The translations under genes were made by a program, and so were the position numbers. The notes under the pieces are model-generated. The model made no database searches and was not told the origin of the DNA. It saw only the letters and a program-made list of their open reading frames with translations. 64,000 bases of DNA from Neoarius graeffei (taxonomy: Eukaryota; Chordata; Actinopteri; Siluriformes; Ariidae), in the NCBI RefSeq assembly GCF_027579695.1, contig NC_083590.1, positions 20,280,610 through 20,344,609 on the forward strand, given 5' to 3'. Shown here piece by piece: positions 25,521 to 60,299 of this stretch. Every line of letters starts with the position of its first letter. Within the stretch, counting starts at the first letter, position 1.

Positions 25521-26725
25521 CTGTGGGTGGTAAAAGAGAGCAACTGGATTTGCTTGAAGATTCTTGAAGACGTTTCACCTCTCATCCGAAAGGCTTCTTC
25601 AGTTCTGTCTGACTAATAGGGAGTATCAGGCATTTATCCTCTCATAGATGAAAAGCAATCCTAAGGTGTCGTTGAGTCATCCTGTTGGTGTGGTGAAGAT
25701 GAATAGATCTGCTGTCTATCTTCATCTTAACAACAAAAGACACTCATTTCAGGATTGCAACGTACACATTTTAGCCAGAGAGGATTGTTGGTATGAGCGA
25801 GAAGTTAAAGAAGCCATTTTTGTCAACCTGGACAGAGGTGGTGGTCTAAGGGCCTCTGCATGCTTTTGCGACAAGGCTTTCGCAGATAGCTTTTCGCAGA
25901 CAGTTGTAATTTATTGTTGAGCGGGGAGTATAGGCGTGTGTAGGCGTGCGCGATGTTATTCACCACCACAACGCAAGGGGGCGCGAAGTCGCGAAATCGC
26001 TAGGAGTAGTTGGTGGGTGTGGTTAGTGGAGTGTTTATCTTCCGGTTACTTATAATTATGCTTATAATGACTAGAACTGGAGTCGTATAGATGTACGTAC
26101 TTCCTCACTTCCTTGATCAACCGCTCTTCGTGCTGCTCCAGCTTCGCTCGTGTTTTTAAAAATGGCGGTCATGAAAACAAAACAAACCGGGAGAGTAAGG
26201 AAGCGGAAGTGCATGTACAGCGGATGTAGAATGGATCAATCAGCACCCTCTTGTCTGCGACACTGTCTGCGGTGATCACAATTTTTGGGAGGTGCGCGCA
26301 GAGCGTCTGCGAAGGGGGGGGCTTTGCAGACGCTATCTGCGATGCCATCTGCGAAGACTGGGTTGTCAGCATAAATTGGCCTTAAGACATCATTTATCAG
26401 CCACCTACAATGCAGTCCTTGGCACACTTCCCAGACAACTGAATGCACACCAAAACCCAGCTGTTTTCAGTGACTCACAGGAGGACAGAGAGAACCAACA
26501 ATCCATTGATCACCCCAACAACTCTCTAGGCCATTCACACCCAGCCCCCAGTGACCCACACCAACAGGATGACTCAACGACACCTTAGGCTTGCTTTTCA
26601 TCCATGAAAGGATAAATGCCTGATCCTCCCTATTAGTCAGACAGAACTGAAGAAGTCTTTCGGATGAGAGGTGAAACGTCTTCAAGAATCTTCAAGCGAG
26701 TCCAGTTCTCTTTTACCACCCACAG
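25521..26725 (+). mobile_element. Penelope-like element, 3' fragment with inverted arms
   Basis: Coding remnant on the plus strand (about 25,690-25,846, resuming at 26,386-26,588) with CNVHILAREDCWYEREVKEA then IFVNLDRGGGLRHHLSATYN, the C-terminal part of a GIY-YIG endonuclease as in Penelope-like retroelements (R-E-x-x-W-x-x-R-x-x-K-E-A-I). About 170 bp of flank is repeated in opposite orientation on each side (25,521-25,693 and 26,556-26,725, including GACGTTTCACCTCTCATCC), as is common for 5'-truncated Penelope insertions. A 533-bp element splits the coding part. Confidence 0.62.
25850..26382. mobile_element. PIF/Harbinger-type MITE inside the Penelope-like element
   Basis: Flanked by TAA on both sides (25,847-25,849 and 26,383-26,385). 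Removing the element and one TAA restores the reading GGT GGT CTA AGA CAT CAT. Ends are GGGCC...GGCCT with interior repeats rich in CGCAGA (TTCGCAGATAGC, TCTGCGATGCC). The 3-bp target fits PIF/Harbinger. No ORF of its own. Confidence 0.75.
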
Positions 26726-27607
26726 ATCACTTTCACGTGTCTGTGCACAGTGCCATTTGCGTGGACCCCCTATAGCATTTTAGGATCGTTTGCAAGAGCG
26801 AAAGAAAAAAAAACAGAAAATCTGTCTCATTGTCCTGTTTTGTTGAAAATCTGACCTTGATATCTGGGATGAACACTGTGACTGTGTCAGAGTTTCGATG
26901 AAAATGTCCCAAAGTCTAGACGTGTTGGATATTGCATGTGAGAGCTCAAGCTCAAAGGGTCAAATTCAAAAAGAAAAATGAACTGAGTAAATTAGCCCCA
27001 GGAGCCAAAATGAAAAAGGACCATAGCCTTCGGCAGAAATGGCAGTGATGGATGCAAATAAAAATAGAGATGTTATTGGTCTAGTTTGGTCTGTAGTTAT
27101 TTTCATTTACCTAAGGCTAACCACAGTTGACAATGTAGATAATCTACACGTCACACCCACTTGCACAAATTGACAAAATGGGCATGATTGTCTATTTTAA
27201 CTACATGGTTTTAGTTTAAATTGAATGCAAGTGTATTGATAGAGTTAAATCAGGATTGGTCATATTTCCTGGTCAACGGCTTAGTTCCTGGATGGCATTC
27301 AATATATGATTTCCTGTACAAAGAAAAACTGAAATAATCTCCTTAAAAATAATTATAGTCGTAAAAGAGCCGTTCAAAAAAAAAAATGATCAGAGACTGA
27401 ACTGGAAAATGGAAAAATAACAATGAAGGGGAGCGCTATAAAGATGTGTAAGGAATGAGTGTAAAGTTGAGAAAAATGAGGAGGTAATAAAAGGGAATAA
27501 TATATAGATTTAGGCACTGCCTAAAAGCGGAGCTCCCATCTGTTTCTGGGTTGTAGAATTTTCTTATATCATAGCCAGTCTCTTTTGTTTTATTTCTTTA
27601 CTGGCTC
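26726..27607. other. Spacer, no gene seen
   Basis: AT-rich. Near 27,510-27,535 it has TTTAGGCACTGCCTAAAAGC, a string that also occurs in MHC intron 2 of both genes (15,528 and 56,150), so it is a dispersed repeat edge. Nothing coding recognised. Confidence 0.4.
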
Positions 27608-28085
27608 GCACTGGCCACTAGGCGGTGTGTATGACTGGTAATTACTAACACTGGCCACTAGGGGGGGGGGGGGGGTATGACTGGTAATTACTAACACTGG
27701 CCACTAGGCGGTGTGTATGACTGGTAATTACTAACACTGGCCACTAGGCGGTGTGTATGACTGGCAATTACTAACACTGGCCACTAGGCGGCGTGTGACT
27801 GGCAATTACTAACACTGGCCACTAGGCGGCGTGTGTGACTGGTAATTACTAACACTGGCCACTAGGCGGTGTGTGACTGGCAATTACTAACACTGGCCAC
27901 TAGGCGGCGTGTGTGACTGGTAATTACTAACACTGGCCACTAGGCGGCGTGTGTGACTGGTAATAACTAACACTGGCCACTAGGCGGCGTGTGTGACTGG
28001 CAATAACTAACACTGGCCACTAGGCGGCGTGTGTGACTGGCAATTACTAACACTGGCCACTAGGCGGCGTGTGTGACTGGTGGTA
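27608..28085. repeat. 40-bp minisatellite, about 12 units
   Basis: Tandem units of ACTGGCCACTAGGCGGYG plus TGTGTGACTGGYAATTACTA and AC. Units differ mainly by TGTGTA/CGTGTG and GGTAAT/GGCAAT swaps and by loss of a GT. The second unit has its GGCGGTGTGT replaced by a run of 17-18 G (27,661-27,678). Units are contiguous without unique spacers, so this is not a CRISPR array. Confidence 0.92.
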
Positions 28086-28738
28086 CACGTACAAACAACA
28101 AAAAATCGACTCGATGGGTTTACCATTTTTTCTTAGTTCTGGTGCTCCGCTCAGGAGCTCCGCTAAAAAGTCAGGAGATACATTTCTTGGGGCAAATTTT
28201 ATCGGATACGACGGTTTAACACGCAAAACAAACACACGTGATGGGAGTGGTAAGATGGCGGCCAGATGGCTTCAATCGTTCCTCCAGCAAGGAATGGGCT
28301 ACGAGCTCTCCAGATGTTTACATACAGCTCAGTGGTAGGGATACAGGGCTGGTGAAAAGGTTACAGATTAAGCAAACCGGAAAGGTTTGTTTATTTATTC
28401 ATTCATTTAAGTTTGTTTTTATTGGTTAATTTGAAAAACATAAGTATTGACGCGCGTACTCACTCTCCAGTCCTTTAGGTGGCGGTACGATACCGTAACT
28501 TCCGTTATCAAACAGCCTCAATTAGAAGAAGAAGAAGGGGGCGTAATCATTCATACAGCACTACAAAATGGCGAACTCAGCAGTGAGTGATTTCGGACAC
28601 AGGGAATGTCTTCAATAAAATAGATTATTTGATATAATTTAGTGACTTTATTGTTTGTGGTGTGTATTTTAATTAATTAAAAGCTTTTTAAATGAATTAA
28701 AGCTCTTTTTAAGAAACTCCCAAGTTTGTACCATATGG

Positions 28739-29659
28739 CAGGGATGTGATTTTTCCGCGAATTCGCGGAATTCCGCTTTTTTCACCTCAAAACTTGAAGA
28801 AAATTTTTTTTCCGATTTTTCCCTCATCCACATTCGTATCCTATTCGTTCCGACTTTGTTTGAAAGATGGCAGCCTCGGATTTGCATATTTACGCCTCGA
28901 TCACGGAGGCTGCCATCTTTCAACTCTTTGTTTGAAGCGAGCTTACGTACAGCTATCTAACAAGCGCGTTCATTGGTTGTTACAGAGCGATGAGCCAATC
29001 ACGTACCTCGTTTCATCTCAATGACGTAATTGCGTAAATGACGTAATTACCGCAATGAGATGAAACGAGGTACGTGATTGGCTCATCGCTCTGTAACAAC
29101 CAATGAACGCGCTTGTTAGATAGCTGTACGTAAGCTCGCTTCAAACAAAGAGTTGAAAGATGGCAGCCTCCGTGATCGAGGCGTAAATATGCAAATCCGA
29201 GGCTGCCATCTTTCAAACAAAGTCGGAATGGTTGGAGAAAAACCGCGGCTCGCCTCGGGGCGAATTACGTCACAAGGCGCGGGGCTAGCGGGCCCTGCTC
29301 GCGCTGGTTCTTTGGGGTGTGTGAGAGAGAGAGAGAGTGTGTGTGAGTGAGGGAGTGTGTGAGCGAGCGAGCGAGAGTGAGTGAGCGAGAGAGTGAGTGA
29401 GTGAGTGTGTGTGTCAGAGTTGCATGTTGACCATGATATTGGCTTGAATTTGTTAATCATGACAAGTTTTTTCTTGTGTGTTTGCTTGGCATTTTAGTAC
29501 AATTTTTAAGTCAGGAAACCCCAGAACCCAGGAGCTTCGGGGGGCTTCCCCCCTTGTCCCCCCACCAGGCCGCTGCCCTGGACCAGCTGGGGGCCTGCGG
29601 CCCCCAGACCCCCGGCTAAAATTTTCAGATAATTTCACCAGCCCCAAATCACATCCCTG
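28739..29659. mobile_element. hAT-like foldback element
   Basis: Terminal inverted repeats CAGGGATGTGATTT and AAATCACATCCCTG, flanked by CCATATGG and GCATATGG (8-bp target duplication with one mismatch), which fits hAT. Most of the left half is a 379-bp inverted repeat; the right half has GA/GT-rich repeats (about 29,320-29,412) and a C/G-rich stretch (29,515-29,620). No transposase frame. Confidence 0.72.
28849..29227. repeat. Large palindrome with nested inverted repeats
   Basis: Arms of about 170 bp (28,849-29,020 and 29,058-29,227) around a short centre with ATGACGTAATT. Each arm itself contains a smaller inverted pair, AAGATGGCAGCCTC and GAGGCTGCCATCTT, so the motif occurs four times. 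It could fold as a cruciform with side hairpins. Confidence 0.88.
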
Positions 29660-30574
29660 CATATGGGCTCGCCTTTGTGTCCCATGTGTATCAATGAGCC
29701 TTTGACACCATGAGCCTGCCACTTTTGTTCGGTACTAACCACTGCATACCAGGAACACCCCACAAGATGTGCCATTTTGGAGATGCTCCAGTCATCTCGC
29801 CATCACAGTGTGGCCCTTGTCAGAGTCGCTCAGATCCTCACGCTTGCCCATTTTTCCTGCTTCCATCACATCAACTTCAAGAACTGACTGTTCTCTTCTC
29901 TTGCTGCTTAATGTATCCCACCCCTTGACAAGTGACATTGTCACGAGATAATGAATGTTATTCACTACTTCACTTGTCAGGGGTTTTAATGTTATGGTTG
30001 ATCGGTGTGTGAAGTCTTAGGCACATGTAAAGAAATGCTATAGAGACAAAACCGCTTAAAAAATAATTAGATGTTTCAACATATTTTTTTAAGTATTAAT
30101 CAGTAAGACATAATAAATGAAACAAAGTCGATACTTGGTGTGAGACGACCCTTTGCTCTAAAAAAAAAAAAAACAGTAGTTTCAGGTCCAGTGAGTGCAG
30201 TTTTATGCGGAAATGAGCTGTAGGTTTTACTGAGCATCTTCCAGAACCAGCCACAGTTCTTCTGGACACTTTGCCTGTCACACTCGCTTCTTCATTTTGC
30301 ACCAAAACCCAGCAGCCTTCATTATGTTTTCTTTTTTAATCTGAAAAATGTTCTCTTATGGAATATGCTGCTCAGATACAAACTTTTTTTTTTCTTTCTT
30401 TAACATTTAATTTTGTGCTGGAAAATGAAACGAAGGTCTGGAACTCTAAAATGTTTTTGTACTGACTCGATAATGTAGAAATCATAAAATAGAAATCAAT
30501 GATGAAGTTTGTATGAAGTAAAATAGGATTTCAAAGACTTTTGCACAATTGTGTGTGTGTGTGTGTACGTATAT
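29660..30574. other. Spacer with an old repeat end, no gene seen
   Basis: The stretch ending near 30,013 (GGTTTTAATGTTATGGTTGATCGGTGT) looks like the terminus of a known-looking fish DNA repeat, with the other end missing. Downstream sequence is AT-rich with a (GT)n tract at about 30,550-30,566. No exon recognised. Confidence 0.35.
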
Positions 30575-31600
30575 ACGTTTTTTGTTTTTTATTCTATCCA
30601 CATTCACTAGATATGAGCAATCGTGCGCTCTGATTGGCTACTCTAATACTAAGATATCAGCTCATATACCATGAGTAGAGAAAAACAAAATGGTGGAGCG
30701 TGTTGCTGAACTAACCAAGGATGAAATAAAAACTATCCTTGAAAAGCAACAAGATATGGAATGGAAGTATTTCATAATAAGAATGTATATTTTTATTAGC
30801 TCATCTGCAGGCCAGGCGGCACAGTGGTGTAGTGGTTAGCGCTGTCGCCTCACAGCAAGAAGGTCCCCCGTGGCCGGCAAGGGCCTTTGTGTGGAGTTTG
30901 CATGTTCTCCCCGTGTCCGTGTGGGTTTCCTCCGGGTGCTCCGGTTTCCCCCACAGTCCAAAGACATGCAGGTTAGGTTAACTGGCGACTCTAAATTGAC
31001 TGTAGATGTGAGTGTGAATGGTTGTCTGTGTCTATGTGTCAGCCCTGTGATGACGTGGCGACTTGTCCAGGGTGTACCCCGCCTTTCGCCCGTAGTCAGC
31101 TGGGATAGGCTCCAGCTTGCCTGCGACCCTGTAGAAGGATAAAGCGGCTAGAGATAATGAGATGAGATGAGCTGAGCTGCAGGCCAGGCCGGATGAGCTT
31201 ATGTAATCACGCATCGTCCGTCTGTCGTCGTCTGTCCACAATTTACAAAAATCGCTACTCCTCTTACAAGATTGATCAGATTTTGATCAAACTCACAATG
31301 TTCCCCAGGTGGTTGTACATAAAATTTGTCAAGATGGTGGCACCAGCTGTCATATTTACCATTTTATGAGCGTCTTGGCCGGTATGAGCTTTGGCCTCGT
31401 TGAGGCTATTTTTTATTTTTCAAGAATATTTTTAACATTTTTCACAAATTGCTACTATCATTTCACCAGTTTGTTTACATTGTCAGCAGAAATGATTTTG
31501 TCGGACGTTTTGTGTAAAGCTTTTATTTATCGAATTTGCAAAAAATAAAAATGCTCTGTTTTTCAAAATCCAGTGAATGTGGATAGAATAAAACAGTTAT
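30575..31600 (+). mobile_element. Candidate mobile element with inverted ends (possibly Crypton-like)
   Basis: The string TTTTATTCTATCCACATTCA near 30,586 is the inverse of TGAATGTGGATAGAATAAAA near 31,574, so about 1 kb is bracketed by inverted ends. Near the left end an ATG at about 30,670 opens an exon-like stretch, about VERVAELTKDEIKTILEKQQ, similar in flavour to first exons of Crypton/KIAA1958-type proteins. The right half is shared with the start of block A. A SINE is inserted within it. Tentative. Confidence 0.35.
30816..31176 (+). repeat. V-SINE-type SINE, plus, small internal deletion
   Basis: Full-length copy lacking about 16 bp around the B box (AAGGTCCCCCGTGG), so the tRNA-like promoter is broken. 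Target duplication CTGCAGGCCAG lies at 30,805-30,815 and 31,177-31,187. Confidence 0.9.
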
Positions 31601-32231
31601 TCCACTCAATCTCATCGTACATGGCTTATAGCCAACTTGGTGCTATGTGCCTTATCGGCTATTAGCTCATGTACGACTCGATTTACAACATGGTACATAA
31701 CTGAGTATCAGACCATACCCATACCTAGTTTGCATTGTGTCTTGATTTCCACAGATTAAACTTCGTCGAGACCTCAGAAGACCTTTATGCTTCGCAAATT
31801 TTTTTGGTTTGGTGTGTTGCAGGCTACAGGCTCGATGCTGTCGGCACTCATCAGCATGTTTAGACTGAGCACCATAATGTTCTAAATTACTTCAGGAATT
31901 AGCAGCTTCATTTGGGGTTGTTTCTTAAATCTCCATGCTAGAGATTTTGGTCCAATGGATTTTTTTTCTTTTTTGGATGAAACCTAATTGCTAAAAAAAA
32001 GTGGTAGCCAAATTGGAACATCATGATTTAAAACTCTTACATCACCACACTCTTGAGTTCTGATTGGTCAGATGATGATGATGATTCATTTTCTACATTA
32101 ACTGTAGTGCTCGCTATAAGGCAAGTCATCTGATTTTCTAATATGTTATCGTTTCTATAGTAACAGCTCATCACAGGGTCTTGCATTGTAGATGCTCCAA
32201 GTAATCTAAGACTAATAAATGGATTTATATG

Positions 32232-32596
32232 AAGAAGAAGAAACCTTTATTCGTCACATACACACTTCAAGCACAGTGAAATTCATCCTCTGCATTTAAC
32301 CCATCTGAAGCAGTGAACACATGCACACACTCAGAGCAGTGGGCAGCCACACCAAAGGGCCCGGGGAGCAGTCAGGGGTTCAGTACCTTACTCAAGGGCA
32401 CCTCAGCCCAAGGCTGCCCCACGTCAACCTAACTGTATGTCTTTGTGGGGAAACCGGAGCACCTGGAGGAAACCCACGCAGACACGGGGAGAACATGCAA
32501 ACCCCACACAGAAAGGCCCTCGCCGGCCGCTGGGTTTGAACCCGGAACCTTCTTGCTGTGAGGCAACCGTGCTAACCATTACACCACTGTGCCACC
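32232..32596 (-). repeat. SINE of the second subfamily, minus, block B only
   Basis: Same family as 3763-4112. It sits in block B at a place where block A reads straight through (GGATTTATATGATGAAGTTT at about 2512-2531). Confidence 0.87.
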
Positions 32597-34576
32597 GGTA
32601 ATATGATGAAGTTTTCAGGAGGGAGCTGTTTAGATGTTTAGTTAACATTTCTGGAAGGAGTGTCCAGTGTCAGTGCTTTATACCAGTCAGAGATAAAGCT
32701 GTAACTTCAGGTTTTCCACCGTTGGCATTTAAAAAAGTGCTACTTCATGAGGCGTGTGAGATACAGCAGGGTGTATCCTCATGCAAAGTCCCATAAGAGC
32801 TGAAAACAATCATTGCTAACAAACCAGCATTCAGGATATGATGGCCTCTGGTGGCAAAACGGAGGATTATCATTTGGTTGGAGCGAAATATCATGAAACT
32901 CATCTTTAGTTGTAACTGTTTTGTCTTTATTCTCACTTATATTGTGATATTGACTGGTGAGATCACTTTGAAAGTGCAATTATGTTCACCAAATTATAGT
33001 TTGAAAGTAAATTATTGATTTTAAAATTTTATTAAATTGTTAGAATTGTCTTAATGTCATCTTGTGCCATGACCATGGATATAGATACGAATCAAACATT
33101 TCCCCCCCATATTAGCTAATTCTGTGGTAAAATTTTAACCTTGTTTTAAAATGCAAAAATTATTAGCAAAGAAAGCTAGAAACAAAATTAAACGTTGCCT
33201 GAGATGAGACATTTTTATATACTAAAGTGAGTGTTGTTCATTGTGTGGGTAATTAATTACAAAGTAGTGCCAATATATTGAAATAAATAAATGGTTAAGC
33301 AATTATCATTATACGAAAGTATCACATTAACATTGAGGCTTGTGTATATTTTCAGTCCTAGTCATTGGTCTGTTATAGACAGGCCGTGCCTGTCAGCTTA
33401 TGTATTTATATAACTACACTCGATTCACATTTACACTGGGGGAATAAATACATAAATCTATCATAACCCCTGGTGTATGTGTATCAGTTCATACTGTGGC
33501 ACTGTGAGTAATTATGTCAACTGATTTTCAGTGCATCGCCCTCAGGATATTTAGTAAGGCTGTTTCTGTAGGTCACTGCCGTAATCATTTAATCAGTGTG
33601 AGCTCAACTCATTCGTTCTGCCATCAGCCTTATATAAGAACGACTGACAGGATGTCGCTTGTTCACAAACCCTGCTAAAAGAAGCTCACACTGCTCACTG
33701 ATTTGCTAAAATAACTTCAGCTCTGTTCCTCGATCTGTGTTTTGTTTCATTCACTGCTGAAAAACACAATACAGCGTGAAAAATTACTACTGCTGCTGTA
33801 CGTCATGCTTCTGTCCCAGTTTACATGGAGAAACTAATTCCACAACCCAAACATACCATCCAATGGCAAAATCTACACTGGAACAAAATCCTCCAAAAGA
33901 CTGATGTCAAGAGCACTCATTAAACCTGTACAATAGAGAAAATTACAAGTTTTAATCATTAATTTATTTTTTACAAAACAGAAATGGCAAATCTTTTTAC
34001 AATCATTTTTTAAAGGATTAAAGTGTCTTTTATTAATTTAGTAATTTTTTTTTTGTAAACTTAAGTAAAATAGTAAATAAATGTCAAGGTAAGTGAACAT
34101 ATTCAAAACAAAACAATTAAAAAAACAATTTCCAGAAAAAAAAAAAAAAAAACCACCAATAAATTTGGCTTTCCTGAGTAATAAACTAAGCTACATATAC
34201 CCAATCATCATTCATTTAAGCGAACTAGTACTCAGTGCCTGGACCCTAAATAAAAACTAGTGCTCTAGCTCGATGTTCCTGGACTTAATCAGACTTAGGC
34301 AAATAAATAAATAAATCTGCAAGACAAGTGTTTACATTTCATAGAAAGGAAAAAAAAAAACCTACAGAAAAAAAGACAACAGTGTCAGGGTTTACCAAAT
34401 GAAACAGACAATGGATAAAAGGGATGTGAAAATGAATGTACATGACAAAAAAACAAACACCACAATACACACACAAACCCATTATGAGTGTGTGCAGGCT
34501 GTTAGTGTTGAACAAGGGTGTTAAATCTCTCTCTTGCAGCTGTATTGTTATCTGACGATTTACTCTGGGTCATATC
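32597..34576. other. Block B 3' flank of MHC gene 2, no gene seen
   Basis: Collinear with 2520-5240 of block A after removal of the two SINE insertions there. It carries the empty sites for those SINEs (near 32,966-32,980 and 33,540). Non-coding. Confidence 0.6.
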
Positions 34577-34581
34577 ACAAG

Positions 34582-35302
34582 CAGTGGCGGCGGCAGGGGG
34601 ACAACCGCCCCCTAAAATAAGTTAAGATGGGAGTCCAAGGAAGAAAAGGAGAGAGTGGTGTGGATAAACTGTCCGCTGCGCGCCTTTGTTTTCCCTTATT
34701 AAATCCCGCTGTGTCCCTTCATCCCGGTGGCATCCGGAACATCTGAAAGAGCTTTCTCCACGTTGAAAAGGGTGTTGACATACCTTCGATCTTTGATGAC
34801 TGAACAACGACTTAACAACTGTACACTGCTACATGTACATAAAGATATCGTGGACACCATGGACTTGACCCCTATTGCTGGTGCCTTCTTGTCCTTCAAT
34901 GACGAGAGAATGCGCTACTTTGGTTCCTTCAATTAAGCAAGGTACATTTGAACGTTGTGTATTTACTCACATGTAAACACAGCAGAAAGTACCAAACCCA
35001 TAGTAAGAGGGTGTTCTCCTCTCAACAATACTAAGCAGACATAATAACGTTATAGTATCATTGGTTCTGTTTCATATAGGGGGAAAAAAAAAAAAAAAAT
35101 ACATGGACAGTCATTAACCTTAGCTTTACTCCACCAAAATTTGCCTCTCAAAATGCGGGAAATAGCGTTTTAGAGGGTTAAAAACTCAAATTTGCTGGGG
35201 GGAAATGCCTCCGGACCCCCCTAGATTTGGCGCGCCAAAGGCGTGTGACACCCCCCCCCCCCCCCCCCCCGTCCCATCCAAAACTTCCTGTCGCCGCCTC
35301 TG
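34582..35302 (+). mobile_element. hAT element, internally deleted, 5-bp target
   Basis: Ends CAGTGGCGGCGGCAGG and, inverted, CAGAGGCGGCGACAGG, flanked by ACAAG on both sides (34,577-34,581 and 35,303-35,307). Block A reads through (ATCACAAGGGAGTG near 5232). A 5-bp duplication is shorter than the usual hAT 8 bp and fits the hAT5-type branch described in fish. It keeps the 3' end of the transposase gene. A run of about 20 C lies at 35,251-35,270. Confidence 0.82.
34727..34936 (+). pseudogene. hAT transposase C-terminal dimerisation domain
   Basis: Residues SERAFSTLKRVLTYLRSLMT then EQRLNNCTLLHVHKDIVD match the hAT family C-terminal dimerisation motif, ending with the usual RMRYFGSF before the stop. 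The catalytic domain is missing, so this is a truncated transposase. The ATG at 34,727 may only be an accident of the deletion. Confidence 0.8.
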
Positions 35303-35307
35303 ACAAG

Positions 35308-36348
35308 GGATTGATGTAAAATCTCTCAACCTGACACCCACCATCAATCACAAAGCACAGACAGCACACTGTTCACTGTGTCAAATATTTGATCAGAATA
35401 GTCAGTGAGGCTTTACTGCCTCCTAATGGCTGAAGTAAAAACATTAATAACTGACAATATTTCATCTGGGAGTGAGCTTTGCTTCATAGACCAGTAAAAA
35501 GACATGACATAGCAAGCACAGTAATACAATGCAATATGACCTTCCTAATGCTTCATATACACCTTCCTTAAAGAGCTTCTATCATTCAGTTATTTATCTT
35601 AAAACATATTCAGTAGCAACAGTGAAACTAATAGGACATGTATGTGATCATGAAAGTAACAGCAATAGATGGTTGTTCCTGTAAACCGGAGTTAAAATAT
35701 CCAGAGATTTAAAAAAAAACAAAAAAAAACACTACTCCGATCACAATCAAATACGACCAGAGATTTTTAAAATGAGAACCCAATACATCCGTTATTGTAA
35801 AATGGCTCATTCAAGTCTGCTGAAGTTGTGCAAAACTATAAAGCACTTTGAAAATTAATGTTTGTGTGAATGGTAATGAATACATTCTTTACGCCTGTGT
35901 ACACTGCAAAAAACTGAATTTGAGGAGAAAATTATTTAATACTAGTGAAGTATGCTTGCTGCATGGGCAGATAATTTTACTTGACAAGACATCTTAGAAT
36001 AAATTGGTTGCAATCTAGAACTAGGTTTAATAATCTCAGAATTGGTGGCTTGTATTCTTCTAATAGAAAATGCTAGATCGTTTCAACTATTTTCATAAAC
36101 CATTTGCTTTAAAAGTATCCATGACAAAAATAGTTTAAGAAAGCTTATTTGTAGTGCAGACTGGGCCTCGGGTATTGTAAGAAAAGCAGGACTTAAAAAA
36201 CAAACAAAAACACGGATTCTTATCCTTCAATTAGATTGACCTTAATGAAGAGATTTGTGCAAATATCCAAGAAGAAACAGCTCGACCTGAGGACTGTAGG
36301 AGTTTGAGGTCGAGGACAGACAGTTCGATCTTCTCATGAGGCGTCACT
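35308..36348. other. 3' UTR and 3' flank of MHC gene 2
   Basis: Collinear with block A; the segment 35,640-36,180 matches 9375-9915 better than its duplicate at 5560-5888. Expected to contain the 3' end of the gene 2 transcript. Confidence 0.5.
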
Positions 36349-59469
<23,121 letters not shown>

Positions 59470-60299
59470 CTATAAAATAATAAAAACAGGGAGTTAGGGA
59501 TCATCTGAGATTGCAGATACTTTCAATTCTGATTCAAAAGGTCTTTGTCCAAAGATTTCCACCCATTATATATTTTGATGTGCATACTTTAAGAAAACAT
59601 CCATATATTGTAACAAAATGACATGGAAATTCTTTGATTTAGGCGATTTTTTTTTTTTTGGTTTTGCATTGATGTCTGTCTACTGAGATCACACTGTGTG
59701 ACCAACACACTCATAAAAACAGTCAATCTGTTTAACAGTGTCTAAAACCTTCCTAGCTAAAGTGTGCTTTTCTCATGATTTGATCAGGTTTTTGGAGAGT
59801 TACATGATGTAACAACACAATCGAGTAATAATCATAATCAAGACAGTAAATGGCCACTTTGCTCTTCTCGGTTTTGATGATGACGTGTTGGCGCAGGAGC
59901 ATCGACACACACTGTACAGATGGCCGTTTTGGGATGCGTTGGAAACACCTAATAAGCTACAGCTCTGGCAGTTACCACTTCCTGTGCTCATGTATATCTT
60001 TAAATGTTATTCTCAGTGGTTTTGTCATGAAATATAGCCATATTTAGTATTGTATTGTATTATATTATTAAAAATATTAAGTATTATTAAGTATTGTAAC
60101 AACCATTTAAGCACTAAAACAACTTGACAGTTGAAAAGGCAAAAATAAATTAACTTTATTCATTTCTCTGATCGAAGGTTGTGCAAGTTTGTGACTGGTG
60201 TGATAGTACCAGATTATTAAAATGCCATAAAGTCAACAGGAAAACCATTATAACTTTAACAACAATTATTAAAGTCATACTTGTAAAAGGACTAACTTG
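59470..60299. other. Gene 2 intron 1, conserved with gene 1
   Basis: Collinear with 20,615-21,425 apart from the 40-bp inverted segment at 59,861-59,900. No exon. Confidence 0.6.

Noticed and set aside
27608-28085. CRISPR-like array of 40-bp repeats
   Set aside because: Units are contiguous with no unique spacers, and the setting is vertebrate DNA; it is a minisatellite.
28669-29216. Mirror-image ORFs with the same peptide on both strands
   Set aside because: Explained by the 379-bp palindrome of the foldback element.
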